Assembly: GCF_020873895.1 (NCBI RefSeq)
Contig: NZ_JAHWGT010000003.1
Coordinates: 218,473 to 282,472 of the forward strand
DNA length: 64,000 nt
DNA from: Streptomyces sp. DH12
GTDB taxonomy: Bacteria > Actinomycetota > Actinomycetes > Streptomycetales > Streptomycetaceae
Direction: 5' to 3'
Shown here piece after piece: positions 37,805 through 46,555 of this stretch. The notes beneath the pieces were generated by a model. It was given only the letters and a program-made list of their open reading frames with translations. It ran no database searches and had not been told where the DNA came from. A program made the translations under genes and the position numbers. Numbering within the stretch: the stretch's first letter is position 1; every line of letters starts with the position of its first letter.

Positions 37805-38554
37805 ATGCCCGATACCACCCACGACCCGGCCCGCGAGGGCAAACGGCTGAGCAGGAGCTTCGGCCGACTGGCGCTGCTGGGAGCGGTCCTGGTGCTCGGC
37901 GGCCTGTTCGGCCTCGTCTACACCGGGCTCGCCACCCTCACGTCCATGCTGCTGTTCGGCTGGCTGCTGCTGATCGGCGGCGCGGTCGGCCTGCTGCACG
38001 CGCTGGAGTCGCGCCGCACCGGCTCCTTCTGGCTGGCCGTGGTGGTCGCCGCGCTGAACATCGCCGCCGGGTTCGTCGTGATCCGCCACCCCGTGGAGTC
38101 GGCCGAGGCGTTCACCATGTTCGCCGCGCTCCTCTTCCTCACCGGCGGCGTCTTCCGCCTGGTGGGCAGCGCGGTGGTGCGCGGCCCGCAGTTCGGCTGG
38201 ACGCTGCTCCAGGGCGCCTTCGGCGTCCTGCTGGGCCTGCTCGTGCTGTTCGACTGGCCGGGGAGCAGCCTGTACGTGCTCGGGACCTTCTTCTCGCTCG
38301 CCCTGCTCTTCGACGGGCTGGGCCTGATCGCCATGGGACTGGGCGGGCGCCGGATCGTCGGCATGGTCGCCGAGGGCATGGCGCCGCACGAGGAGCGCCG
38401 GCACGGGAAGCGCGGAGGTGACGGGCACGGGCACGGGCCCGGCCACGGGGAGCGCGGGCCCGGGGAGCACGGAGCCGAGGGGCACGGGCCTGAGGGACAA
38501 GGCCGTAGCGGGGCGTGGGCGCCAGAATCGGACCCGCATCGGCCGGAGAAGTAG
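37805..38554 (+). CDS. HdeD/DUF308 family membrane protein with His-rich tail
   Basis: 249 residues. Six membrane segments between about 20 and 185 in the paired-helix pattern of DUF308 (LLFGWLLLIGGAVGLLHALE, VVVAALNIAAGFVVI, FAALLFLTGGVFRLVG, LLGLLVLFDWPGSSLYVLG). After residue 195 the protein ends in a soluble tail of about 50 residues rich in Gly, His and Glu (GHGHGPGHGERGPGEHGAEG). HdeD relatives are linked to acid stress in enterobacteria; a role here is not shown. The tail could bind metal. ATG 37805 is the only plausible start before the first span. Confidence 0.82.
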   Translation: MPDTTHDPAREGKRLSRSFGRLALLGAVLVLGGLFGLVYTGLATLTSMLLFGWLLLIGGAVGLLHALESRRTGSFWLAVVVAALNIAAGFVVIRHPVESAEAFTMFAALLFLTGGVFRLVGSAVVRGPQFGWTLLQGAFGVLLGLLVLFDWPGSSLYVLGTFFSLALLFDGLGLIAMGLGGRRIVGMVAEGMAPHEERRHGKRGGDGHGHGPGHGERGPGEHGAEGHGPEGQGRSGAWAPESDPHRPEK

Positions 38555-38647
38555 AAATACCGCTCAGTAGAGAGCGGAGTACGTCGATAAGCGGTCACTT
38601 CCGGTCGCATCCTTGGTCGTCCCGCCGGGGGGCCAACACTCTGACGC

Positions 38648-39127
38648 GTGGCGACAATCGAGCACGAGGGTGAGAGCCGGACCGCGCCGGGCCGCGGAGG
38701 CGTCCCGGCCCGGCCGCCGTCGTACGAAGGGGTCTGGCGCTTCACCGCTCCCGCGGTGGACGCCTCCGTACCGCAGGCCCGGCACGCCGTACGCGACCTG
38801 CTGGAGCGTCAGGGGGTGCCGCTCGGCGGGGACGTCGCGCAGGGCCTGCTCCTGATCGTCTCCGAGCTGGTCACCAACGCCGTGCGGCACGCGGCCCTGC
38901 TCTCCCCGCAGGTGTCGGTGGAGGTCGCGATCGGCGCCGCCTGGGTCAGGGTGGCCGTCGAGGACGACCACCCCTACCGGCCGAAGGCGCTGGAGACCGA
39001 CTACGCGCAGACGGGGGGCCGGGGACTGCTGCTGGTCCGCGAGATCACCCGCGAGGCGGGCGGCACCTGCGACGTCGAGCACACCGCCACGGGCGGCAAG
39101 ACCGTCTGGGCCGCCCTGCCCCGGTGA
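38648..39127 (+). CDS. ATP-binding regulatory protein (HATPase_c, anti-sigma type)
   Basis: 159 residues. The GHKL ATPase boxes are present: N-box ELVTNAVRHA (about 76-85), AVEDDHPYRP and the G-box GGRGLLLVREI (about 119-129). This single-domain form matches the many Streptomyces RsbW/SpoIIAB-like proteins that bind sigma factors or anti-sigma antagonists; no partner gene is adjacent. GTG 38648 is the listed start; the first 35 residues are low-complexity and the real start could be slightly later. Confidence 0.85.
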   Translation: MATIEHEGESRTAPGRGGVPARPPSYEGVWRFTAPAVDASVPQARHAVRDLLERQGVPLGGDVAQGLLLIVSELVTNAVRHAALLSPQVSVEVAIGAAWVRVAVEDDHPYRPKALETDYAQTGGRGLLLVREITREAGGTCDVEHTATGGKTVWAALPR

Positions 39128-39133
39128 CGGAAA

Positions 39134-39171
39134 CGGGGCGCCCCCGGCCGCACCCGGCCGAAGGCGCCCCG
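39134..39171. terminator. Bidirectional terminator hairpin
   Basis: GGGGCGCC (39135-39142) pairs with GGCGCCCC (39163-39170), with a second inner stem CGGCCG/CGGCCG. It fills the 58 bases between the convergent HATPase and idi genes. Confidence 0.75.
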
Positions 39172-39185
39172 CGGGGGGCGGGGGC

Positions 39186-39779
39186 TCACCAGCCGCCCGC
39201 GGCCCCCGTCAGCTCCTTGATCGCGGGCCGGGCCGCGTCCAAAACGGTCATGAACCAGGCGGAGAACGGCGCGCTCGCGTGCCGCTCGGCCAGCTCCTGC
39301 GCCGTGACGAACGCCGTCTCCCCGACCTCCTCCGGGTCCGGCCGCAGCGGAGCCTGCACCATCCCGACGAAGAGGTGGTTGAACTCCTGCTCCACCAGTC
39401 CCGAGTCCGGGTCCGGGTGGTTGTAGCGGACGGTCCCCGCCTCGGCCATCAGCGACGGCGACACCCCGAGCTCCTCGAACACCCGCCGCGCGGCCGCCGT
39501 GAACGGCGCCTCGCCCGGGTACGGGTGCCCGCAGCACGTGTTCGACCAGACGCCCGGCGAGTGGTACTTGCCGAGCGCCCTGCGCTGGAGCAGCAGCCGC
39601 CCCTCCTCGTCGAAGAGGAACACCGAGAACGCCCGGTGCAGCTGCCCCGGCGCCCGGTGCGCGGCGAGCTTCTCCGCGGTACCGATGGTGCTGCCGTCCT
39701 CGTCGACCAGTTCGAGCATGATCGTGGGTGCGGATCCGTTCGACGAGCTGTTCGCCTCGGTGGCAGGTGTGGTCGGCAT
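39186..39779 (-). CDS. idi: Isopentenyl-diphosphate delta-isomerase, type I
   Basis: 197 residues, the usual size. Nudix-fold isomerase interconverting IPP and DMAPP. Catalytic Cys in NTCCGHP, the metal-binding HRAFSVFLFDEEG and Nudix box residues in TAAARRVFEELG, plus the Glu/His set in EQEFNHLFVG. It supplies DMAPP for the polyprenyl synthase and squalene made by the cluster at 49.5-61.4 kb. ATG 39779 has GAAGG six bases upstream; ATGs at 39785 and 39794 are two to five codons earlier and cannot be excluded. Confidence 0.95.
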   Translation of the reverse strand: MPTTPATEANSSSNGSAPTIMLELVDEDGSTIGTAEKLAAHRAPGQLHRAFSVFLFDEEGRLLLQRRALGKYHSPGVWSNTCCGHPYPGEAPFTAAARRVFEELGVSPSLMAEAGTVRYNHPDPDSGLVEQEFNHLFVGMVQAPLRPDPEEVGETAFVTAQELAERHASAPFSAWFMTVLDAARPAIKELTGAAGGW

Positions 39780-39894
39780 AACCATCCTTCGCATCGATTC
39801 TCGGCCCTGTGGGGCAATCCTCAGTCTGCCGTACGGAAGGCGCCCGTCGGCACACCGCGCCCGCGCCCACACGGCCGAACGCGCTGCGGCCCGG

Positions 39895-40464
39895 TCACAC
39901 CCCGAACGCGCGCGGATAGGTGATCGTTCCCGCGGGCGGCCGGCCCGAACCGTCCGGCACCAGCGCCATCATCGCCGCGTCCGGCACGTCGAAGGGGGGC
40001 CGGATGCCGTACCGGGACGCCGGTACGAAGCCGAAGCGCGGGTAGTACTCCGGATGACCGAGCACCAGCACCAGCCCCTCGCCGCGTAGCCGCGCCGCCG
40101 CCAGGACGGCGCGCACCACCGCCTGCCCGGCACCGTGCCGCTGGTGCGCGGGGGCCACCGCCACGGGGGCGAGCGCCGCCGCCGGGGCGTCCCCGACGCG
40201 GCACCGGGTGATCAGCGCGTACGCCGCCACCGAGCCGTCGGGCGCCTCGGCGACGTACGACAGGCCCGGCAGCCAGGCGTCGGGGTCGGCGCGCAGCGCG
40301 TCGACGAGGTCGGCCTCGGCCGGCGTCGGGAAGGCCGCGGCGTTGACCGCGCGGACCGCCGCGCGGTCGGCGTCGGTCTCGGGGCGGGTCGGCCAGCGCG
40401 GACCCGGAGGGGAGGAGGGTGACGGGGCGGTGGAGGGGACGTCGTGGAAGTCGTCGTGGGACAT
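39895..40464 (-). CDS. GNAT family N-acetyltransferase (YhbS-like)
   Basis: 189 residues. RPETDADRAAVRAVNAAAFP opens the fold. The acetyl-CoA loop is PVAVAPAHQRHGAGQAVVRA, followed by LVLGHPEYYPRFGFVPASRYGI, typical of the YhbS-type subgroup. The substrate is unknown. ATG 40464 lacks a good ribosome site; an in-frame ATG at 40590 follows GGAGAGGAG and would add 42 low-complexity residues, so the true start may be 40590. Confidence 0.83.
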   Translation of the reverse strand: MSHDDFHDVPSTAPSPSSPPGPRWPTRPETDADRAAVRAVNAAAFPTPAEADLVDALRADPDAWLPGLSYVAEAPDGSVAAYALITRCRVGDAPAAALAPVAVAPAHQRHGAGQAVVRAVLAAARLRGEGLVLVLGHPEYYPRFGFVPASRYGIRPPFDVPDAAMMALVPDGSGRPPAGTITYPRAFGV

Positions 40465-40804
40465 CGTGGAAGCCCTTGTGTGAGGAGGGTCCCCGGTCTC
40501 CGGCGTCCTGCCGTCGGCCGGAGACACGGGGGAGGGGGAGGAGGGAGCGAACGCGTCGCCGTGGAGGGCGGTGCCGACCGTGGCGGCCATCGTCCTCGAC
40601 TCCTCTCCCGCCGGTGTGCGGGTCCTGCCGGTGTTCGGGTCTTCCCGCCGCAGCCCAGCAGCCCGGGCCGGCGGCTCCCGGGCTCCCGGACGGACGCCGG
40701 GGTCCCGCCCGGTGACCCCGGGCGGCCCCCGGACGGAGCCTCGCACGGGGATCCGTCCGGCGGGCCTGTTCCCAGGCCCGCCGGGGCCCGGACGGGGCGT
40801 CCCG

Positions 40805-41746
40805 TCAGTGGCAGAAGCCCGCCTCGTGCTCCGCGTGCCCGCCGGGCTCCAGCTGGAAGGTGCAGTGCTCCACGTCGAAGTGGCCGACCAGGCACTCCTG
40901 CAGCGAGTGCAGCATCTTCTCGTGCCCCGGCCCGTCCAGCACGCTGGCATCGACCACGACGTGTGCCGACAGCACCGGCATCCCGGACGTGATCGTCCAC
41001 GCGTGGAGGTCGTGCACGTCCTCCACGCCCGGCAGCGCCAGCAGGTGCGCCCGCACCTCCGTCATGTCCACGCCCTTCGGCGCGGCCTCCAGCAGCACGT
41101 CCAGCGTCTCGCGCAGCAGCCGCAGGGTGCGCGGGACGATCATCAGCCCGATCACCAGCGAGGCGATCGGGTCCGCCGCCTGCCACCCGGTCGCCAGGAT
41201 GACGCCCGCCGCCACGAGCACCGTCACCGAGCCGAGCGCGTCGGCCAGCACCTCCAGGTAGGCGCCGCGCACGTTGAGGCTGTCCTTGCGCCCCCGCGTC
41301 AGCAGTGTGAGCGACACCATGTTCGCGGCCAGACCGACCAGCGCGAAGACGATCGTCAGGCCGCCCTTCGTCTCGGCGGGGGTGACGAACCGCTGCACCG
41401 CCTCGACCAGGACGTAGCCGCCGGCCCCCAGCAGCAGCAGGCAGTTGGCGAGGGCCGCGAGGATCTCCGCGCGGGCGAAGCCGTAGGTGCGGTTCGCGGT
41501 GGCCGGGCGGTTCGCCATGTGGATGGCGAGCAGCGCCATGCCGAGCCCGACGGCGTCCGTGGCCATGTGCGCCGCGTCCGCGAGCAGCGCGAGCGAGTCG
41601 GCGAGCAGCCCGCCGACGATCTCGACCACCATCACGCCCAGCGTGATGGTCAGGGCCACCCGCAGCCGCCAGCGGTGCGCGGCTCCGGCCGTACCGGCCG
41701 GTGGTGGTCCGCCGTGCGTGTGCCCGTGGTCGTGCCCAGCCCCCAT
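40805..41746 (-). CDS. Cation diffusion facilitator (zinc/cadmium-type exporter)
   Basis: 313 residues. A His-rich head (MGAGHDHGHTHGG) is followed by six membrane segments. The metal sites are visible: HMATD in helix 2 (LADAAHMATDAVGLG) and the helix 5 pair in LEVLADALGSV. A cytoplasmic C-terminal domain begins near VDMTEVRAHLLALPGVEDVHDLH. It exports divalent metal, probably Zn(II), by proton exchange. The end HAEHEAGFCH could also bind metal. 58 bases downstream, on the opposite strand, nothing is paired with it. Confidence 0.93.
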   Translation of the reverse strand: MGAGHDHGHTHGGPPPAGTAGAAHRWRLRVALTITLGVMVVEIVGGLLADSLALLADAAHMATDAVGLGMALLAIHMANRPATANRTYGFARAEILAALANCLLLLGAGGYVLVEAVQRFVTPAETKGGLTIVFALVGLAANMVSLTLLTRGRKDSLNVRGAYLEVLADALGSVTVLVAAGVILATGWQAADPIASLVIGLMIVPRTLRLLRETLDVLLEAAPKGVDMTEVRAHLLALPGVEDVHDLHAWTITSGMPVLSAHVVVDASVLDGPGHEKMLHSLQECLVGHFDVEHCTFQLEPGGHAEHEAGFCH

Positions 41747-42155
41747 GGGGTCGCCTCCCGATCGGTTGGTGACTGCCTTCCGAGCGGTCAGTCAACTACG
41801 GGTGGGGGGTATGGGCAAGCTGAGGCTGAACACCGTTGTCATCCCCTCTGACCTGGGCATCCTCGCCCAGGTGGAACACCGCCGACCCCCGCGCGCGCCG
41901 CCGCCGGCGCGCCCGCCGCCGCCCGCGCGGAGGGCACGCGCGGACGCCCGCCCGGGCGCGCCCGGGACCTGGGGTTTGTCGGCCGGGGCGATCATCGAGG
42001 ATGATGATCCCGGCGCCGGCCGGGCCGCTCCCGTCCGCGCAAACCCTCGGTGAACTCGCTCTTCCGTTCATCCGATAGCCTCTGCCGACGTGCCGCCGCC
42101 CGCCCCGGGCCGAGCCATCGCACACCAGCCGTCAGGTCCCAAGGAGTGAGTTCGT
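41747..42155. other. Divergent intergenic region with hairpin
   Basis: 409 bases between the CDF gene and the phosphotransferase cluster. It contains the perfect inverted repeat ACCTGGGC/GCCCAGGT at 41851-41872 (6-base loop), a very GC-rich low-complexity stretch (41885-41970), and AAGGAG at 42141-42146, which serves the following gene. A short frame starting at 41811 (MGKLRLNTVVIPSD) runs into the low-complexity part and is not convincing. Confidence 0.5.
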
Positions 42156-44015
42156 CTGTCGACCGCCATCCTCACCGGTCCGCCGGTACCCGGATCGCCG
42201 CTCGAGGGCGATCTGCGGTCGCTGGGCTTCGAGGTCCGCTCCGCCGCGGACCCGGGCGAGACCGCCGCGCTCCTCGCCGCCGTACCGGCCGGTGACCGCG
42301 TCGCCGTCGTCGACCCGCGCTTCGTCGGGCACCTCCACGCCCTGCGCCTGGCGCTGACCGACCCCCGCTTCCCGGCGGCGGCGGCGCCCGGCGCCCTCAC
42401 CGCGCAGCCCGAGGCCCGCCCGGCCCTCGCCCGCGCCCTCACCGCCCACGCACCGGCCCCCGCCTCCGCACCGGCCCCCGGCGCACTGCCGGCGGCCGGA
42501 CCCGGCGCAACCGCCCCCGGGGACGGCGTGCCGCCGCTGCCCGACGCCCTCGCCGCCGCCCTGGAGGCGGACGGCGTCGCCGTGCACCGGCCCGACCTCG
42601 GCTCGCTCGTCGCCGCCGTACCGGTCGGCCCGCAGGCCCGCAAGGAGACCCGGGACGCCGTCGCCGCCGTCGACGACGAGGCCGTGCGGCTGCGCTCCGC
42701 CGTGAAGTCCCGCGACGGGTTCTTCACCACGTTCTGCGTCAGCCCCTACTCCCGCCACCTCGCCCGCTGGTGCGCCCGCCGGGGCCTCACGCCGAACCAG
42801 GTCACCACCGCCTCGCTGCTGACCGCGCTCGTCGCGGCGGGCTGCGCCGCCACCGGCACCCGCGGCGGCTTCGTCGCGGCGGGCGTCCTGCTGCTCCTCT
42901 CCTTCGTCCTGGACTGCGCCGACGGGCAGCTCGCCCGCTACTCCCTGCAGTACTCGACGCTCGGCGCCTGGCTCGACGCCACCTTCGACCGGGCCAAGGA
43001 GTACGCCTACTACGCGGGCCTCGCCCTCGGCGCGGCCCGCGGCGGGGACGACGTCTGGGCGCTGGCCCTCGGCGCGATGGTCCTCCAGACCTGCCGGCAC
43101 GTCGTGGACTTCTCCTTCACCGAGGCCAACCACGACGCCACCGCCAACACCAGCCCCACCGCCGCCCTCTCCGACCGGCTCGACAGCGTCGGCTGGACGG
43201 TCTGGGTGCGGCGCATGGTCGTCCTGCCGATCGGCGAGCGCTGGGCGATGATCGCGGTGCTCACCGCCGTCACCACCCCCCGCGTCGTCTTCTACGCCCT
43301 CCTCGCCGGCTGCGCCTTCGCCGCCTGCTACACCACCGCCGGCCGCGTCCTGCGCTCGCTGACCCGCCGGGCCGGCCGCACCGACCGCGCCGCCCGTGCC
43401 CTCGCCGACCTCGCCGACGGCGGCCCGCTCGCCGAGATCGCCGCCCGCGCGACCCGCCGCTGGGCCCGCCCGCTCGGCGGCCGCACCCCGTACGCGGTGC
43501 TCGGCGCGGCCCTCCTGCTGTACACGGCGTGCGCCGCGCCCGTCGGCAGCGGCCTCGTCGTCGCGGCGGCCGCCGTGTACGCGCTGACCTCCGGCGCCGC
43601 CGTCGCCCGGCCGCTGAAGGGCGCCCTGGACTGGCTCGTCCCGCCCGTCCTGCGGGTCGCCGAGTACGGCACGGTCCTCGTCCTGGCCGCCCGCGCCGAC
43701 GTCCCCGGGGCGCTCCCGGCGGCGTTCGGGCTGGTCGCGGCCGTCGCCTACCATCACTACGACACGGTGTACCGCATCCGCGGCGGCACCGGCGCGCCGC
43801 CCGCGTGGCTGGTGCGGACGCTCGGCGGCCAGGAGGGGCGCACGCTGCTCGTGGCCGTCCTCGCCGCCCTCCTCGCGACGGGCGGCGGCGAGCGCCTGCC
43901 CCTGGCGCTGACCGCCCTCGCCGGCGCCGTCGCGGTGGTGGGGCTGGCGGAGTCCGTCCGCTTCTGGGTGTCCTCCCACGCACCCGCCGTACACGACGAA
44001 GGAGAACCCGCATGA
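42156..44015 (+). CDS. CDP-alcohol phosphotransferase with N-terminal DUF5941-type domain; apparent CTG start
   Basis: 619 residues. The N-terminal soluble part (about 1-170) is followed by a membrane domain with the full CDP-alcohol motif D-x2-D-G-x2-A-R-x8-G-x3-D-x3-D in LDCADGQLAR then GAWLDATFD (about 256-280). More membrane helices follow to the end. It should join an alcohol to a CDP-activated group. Start: AAGGAG at 42141-42146, then in this frame TGA GTT CGT CTG TCG ACC. No ATG, GTG or TTG occurs in frame before 42528, yet the intervening stretch is clearly coding (STAILTGPPVPGSPLEGDLR). CTG 42156 is 9 bases from AAGGAG and is my choice. The stop overlaps the next gene (ATGA). Confidence 0.82.
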   Translation: MSTAILTGPPVPGSPLEGDLRSLGFEVRSAADPGETAALLAAVPAGDRVAVVDPRFVGHLHALRLALTDPRFPAAAAPGALTAQPEARPALARALTAHAPAPASAPAPGALPAAGPGATAPGDGVPPLPDALAAALEADGVAVHRPDLGSLVAAVPVGPQARKETRDAVAAVDDEAVRLRSAVKSRDGFFTTFCVSPYSRHLARWCARRGLTPNQVTTASLLTALVAAGCAATGTRGGFVAAGVLLLLSFVLDCADGQLARYSLQYSTLGAWLDATFDRAKEYAYYAGLALGAARGGDDVWALALGAMVLQTCRHVVDFSFTEANHDATANTSPTAALSDRLDSVGWTVWVRRMVVLPIGERWAMIAVLTAVTTPRVVFYALLAGCAFAACYTTAGRVLRSLTRRAGRTDRAARALADLADGGPLAEIAARATRRWARPLGGRTPYAVLGAALLLYTACAAPVGSGLVVAAAAVYALTSGAAVARPLKGALDWLVPPVLRVAEYGTVLVLAARADVPGALPAAFGLVAAVAYHHYDTVYRIRGGTGAPPAWLVRTLGGQEGRTLLVAVLAALLATGGGERLPLALTALAGAVAVVGLAESVRFWVSSHAPAVHDEGEPA

Positions 44016-44749
44016 TCGGCCTCGTACTCGCAGCCGGTGCCGGACGGCGTCTGCGGCCCTACACCGACACGCTCCCGAAGGCCCTCGTGCCGGTGGACGG
44101 GGACACCACCGTCCTCGACCTCACCCTGCGCAACTTCGCCGAGGTCGGCCTCACCGAGGCCGCGATCGTCGTCGGCTACCGCAAGGAGGCCGTGTACGCG
44201 CGCAAGGAGGAGCTGGAGGCCGCCTACGGCCTGTCGCTCACCCTGATCGACAACGACAAGGCCGAGGAGTGGAACAACGCCTACTCGCTCTGGTGCGCCC
44301 GTGAGGTCCTGAAGCAGGGCGTCATCCTCGCCAACGGCGACACCGTGCACCCGGTCTCCGTCGAGCGGACCCTCCTCGCCGCCCGAGGCGAGGACCGCCG
44401 GATCATCCTCGCCCTCGACACGGTGAAGGACCTCGCCGACGAGGAGATGAAGGTCGTCACCGCCGACGGCGAGGGCGTCCGGCGGATCACCAAGCTGATG
44501 GACCCCGCCACCGCGACCGGCGAGTACATCGGCGTCACCCTCATCGAGCCCGAGGCCGCCGAGGACCTCGCGGACGCGCTGCGGACCACCTTCGAGCGGG
44601 ACCCGGACCTCTACTACGAGGACGGCTACCAGGAGCTGGTGGACCGGGGCCTGCGGATCGACGTGGCGCCCATCGGCGACGTCAAGTGGGTCGAGATCGA
44701 CAACCACGAGGACCTCGCGAAGGGCCGTGGGATCGCGTGCCTGTACTGA
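44012..44749 (+). CDS. NTP-transferase, phosphocholine/inositol-1-phosphate cytidylyltransferase-like
   Basis: 245 residues. The Rossmann NTP-transferase N-terminus is textbook: MIGLVLAAGAGRRLRPYTD, then LPKALVPVDG and the later ILANGDTVHP. The segment EEWNNAYSLWCARE resembles the LicC-type choline-phosphate and inositol-phosphate cytidylyltransferases (N-N-x-Y-S-L). In some organisms such a domain is fused to a CDP-alcohol phosphotransferase (IPCT-DIPPS); here they are separate overlapping genes. It probably makes the CDP-activated alcohol used by the neighbouring transferases; the alcohol is not known. GAAGGAG precedes ATG 44012. Confidence 0.85.
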   Translation: MIGLVLAAGAGRRLRPYTDTLPKALVPVDGDTTVLDLTLRNFAEVGLTEAAIVVGYRKEAVYARKEELEAAYGLSLTLIDNDKAEEWNNAYSLWCAREVLKQGVILANGDTVHPVSVERTLLAARGEDRRIILALDTVKDLADEEMKVVTADGEGVRRITKLMDPATATGEYIGVTLIEPEAAEDLADALRTTFERDPDLYYEDGYQELVDRGLRIDVAPIGDVKWVEIDNHEDLAKGRGIACLY

Positions 44750-45798
44750 CCCGGCTCATCCCCTCGCCGGTCGTCGTCGACATCAGCTGCGGGGCGATGG
44801 ACGACCTGGCCGGCCTCCTCGCCGACCAGCGGATCTCCGCCTCGGGCAAGCTCGCCGTGGCCATCAGCAACGGCTCGGGGCAGGCGCTGCGCGAGAAGCT
44901 CGCGCCGCTGCTCCCGGACGCCGACTGGTACCCCGTGGCCGACGGCAGCATCGACTCCGCCGTCAGCCTCGCCGACGCCATGAAGGGCAAGCGGTACGAC
45001 GCCGTGGTCGGCCTCGGCGGCGGCAAGATCATCGACGTGGCGAAGTACGCGGCGGCGCGGGTCGGCGTGCCGATGGTGTCGGTCGCCACCAACCTGTCGC
45101 ACGACGGCATCTGCTCACCGGTCTCCACCCTCGACAACGACAACGGCCGCGGCTCCTACGGCGTCCCCTCGCCGATCGCCATGGTCATCGACCTCGACGT
45201 GGTCCGGGACGCCCCGGCGCGGTTCGTCCGCTCCGGCATCGGGGACGCGATCTCCAACATCTCGGCCATCGCCGACTGGGAGCTCTCGCACCGGCACACC
45301 GGCGAGCAGGTCGACGGCCTCGCCGCCGCCATGGCCCGCACGGCGGGCGAGGCGGTGCTGCGCCACCCCGGGAGCGTCGCGGACGACGAGTTCCTCATCG
45401 TGCTGGCCGAGGCCCTCGTCCTGACCGGCATCGCCATGTCGATCAGCGGCGACACCCGGCCCGCCTCGGGCGCCTGCCACGAGATCTCCCACGCCTTCGA
45501 CCTGCTGTACCCGGCGCGTTCCGCGCTCCACGGCGAGCAGGTCGGCCTCGGCGCCGCCTTCGCCATGCACCTGCGCGGCGCCCGTGAGGAGTCGTCGCTC
45601 TTCGCCGAGGTCCTCCGCCGGCACGGCCTGCCGGTGCTGCCCGAGGAGATCGGCTTCTCCCCGGACGAGTTCGTGCGCGCCGTCGCGTACGCGCCGCAGA
45701 CCCGCCCGGGACGCTTCACCGTCCTGGAGCACCTCGACCTGTCCACCGACCAGATCAGGGACGCGTACGCCGACTATGCCAAGACCATCCGTAGCTGA
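44737..45798 (+). CDS. Glycerol-1-phosphate dehydrogenase-like iron/zinc alcohol dehydrogenase
   Basis: 353 residues. NAD-binding VGLGGGKIIDVAKYAA (about 101-116), the G1P-dehydrogenase mark TNLSHDGICSPVS (about 124-136), a metal ligand region GDTRPASGACHEISHAFD and the last His in HGEQVGLGAAF. Enzymes with the SHDG motif (EgsA, AraM) reduce dihydroxyacetone phosphate to sn-glycerol-1-phosphate, the archaeal stereoform. That product, or a related polyol phosphate, could be the substrate of the adjacent cytidylyltransferase and phosphotransferases. GTG 44737 overlaps the upstream gene by 13 bases, and the 3' end overlaps the next gene by 23 bases. Confidence 0.85.
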   Translation: MPVLTRLIPSPVVVDISCGAMDDLAGLLADQRISASGKLAVAISNGSGQALREKLAPLLPDADWYPVADGSIDSAVSLADAMKGKRYDAVVGLGGGKIIDVAKYAAARVGVPMVSVATNLSHDGICSPVSTLDNDNGRGSYGVPSPIAMVIDLDVVRDAPARFVRSGIGDAISNISAIADWELSHRHTGEQVDGLAAAMARTAGEAVLRHPGSVADDEFLIVLAEALVLTGIAMSISGDTRPASGACHEISHAFDLLYPARSALHGEQVGLGAAFAMHLRGAREESSLFAEVLRRHGLPVLPEEIGFSPDEFVRAVAYAPQTRPGRFTVLEHLDLSTDQIRDAYADYAKTIRS

Positions 45799-46555
45799 AC
45801 TCCGCCCGGTCGTCCATCCGGCCGGGGTGAAGGACCGCCGCAGCGGAGAGCACTGGGGCGGCCGCCTCTACATGCGCGAGGTCTCCCTGCGCGTCACCCG
45901 GCTCCTGGTCACCACGCGGGTCACCCCGAACCAGCTGACGTACGTGATGACCCTCGCGGGCGTCCTCGCCGCACCGGCACTGCTGGTGCCGGGCATCCCG
46001 GGGGCGCTCCTCGGCGCGCTGATGGTCCAGCTCTACCTGCTGCTCGACTGCGTCGACGGCGAGGTGGCCCGCTGGAAGAAGCAGTTCTCCCTCTCCGGGG
46101 TGTACCTGGACCGGGTCGGCGCCTACCTGTGCGACGCGGCGGTCCTCGTCGGCTTCGGGCTGCGGGCGGCCGACCTGTGGGGGAGCGGCCGGATCGACTG
46201 GCTGTGGGCCTTCCTCGGCACCCTCGCCGCGCTCGGCGCCATCCTGATCAAGGCGGAGACGGACCTCGTCGGGGTCGCCCGCCACCAGGGCGGCCTGCCG
46301 CCGGTGAAGGAGGCGGCGGCCGAGCCGCGCTCCTCCGGCATGGCGCTCGCCCGCAGGGCCGCCGCCGCGCTGAGGTTCCACCGGCTCGTCCTCGGTATCG
46401 AGGCGTCGCTGCTCATCGTGGTCCTGGCCGTCGCCGACACCGTCCGGGGCGACCTGTTCTTCAGCCGCCTGGGCGTCGCCGTGCTCGCCGCCATCGCCCT
46501 GCTGCAGACGCTGCTGCACCTGGTGTCCGTCCTCGCGTCCAGTAGGCTGAGGTGA
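45776..46555 (+). CDS. Second CDP-alcohol phosphotransferase family protein, variant active site
   Basis: 259 residues, five to six membrane spans. The motif reads LLDCVDGEVARWKKQFSLSG, then VYLDRVGAYL. The first three aspartates are in place, but the fourth position, normally Asp and thought to be the catalytic base, is Ala. So it may have lost or changed activity, or use another residue. ATG 45776 lies 23 bases inside the dehydrogenase gene, and its stop overlaps the glycosyltransferase start (GTGA). It is encoded in the same run as the intact phosphotransferase at 42156-44015. Confidence 0.85.
   Translation: MPRPSVAELRPVVHPAGVKDRRSGEHWGGRLYMREVSLRVTRLLVTTRVTPNQLTYVMTLAGVLAAPALLVPGIPGALLGALMVQLYLLLDCVDGEVARWKKQFSLSGVYLDRVGAYLCDAAVLVGFGLRAADLWGSGRIDWLWAFLGTLAALGAILIKAETDLVGVARHQGGLPPVKEAAAEPRSSGMALARRAAAALRFHRLVLGIEASLLIVVLAVADTVRGDLFFSRLGVAVLAAIALLQTLLHLVSVLASSRLR

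Noticed and set aside
41811-42053. Small plus-strand frame beginning MGKLRLNTVV
   Set aside because: After about 20 residues it becomes low-complexity Pro/Arg from GC-rich DNA, and it lies in a divergent promoter region.
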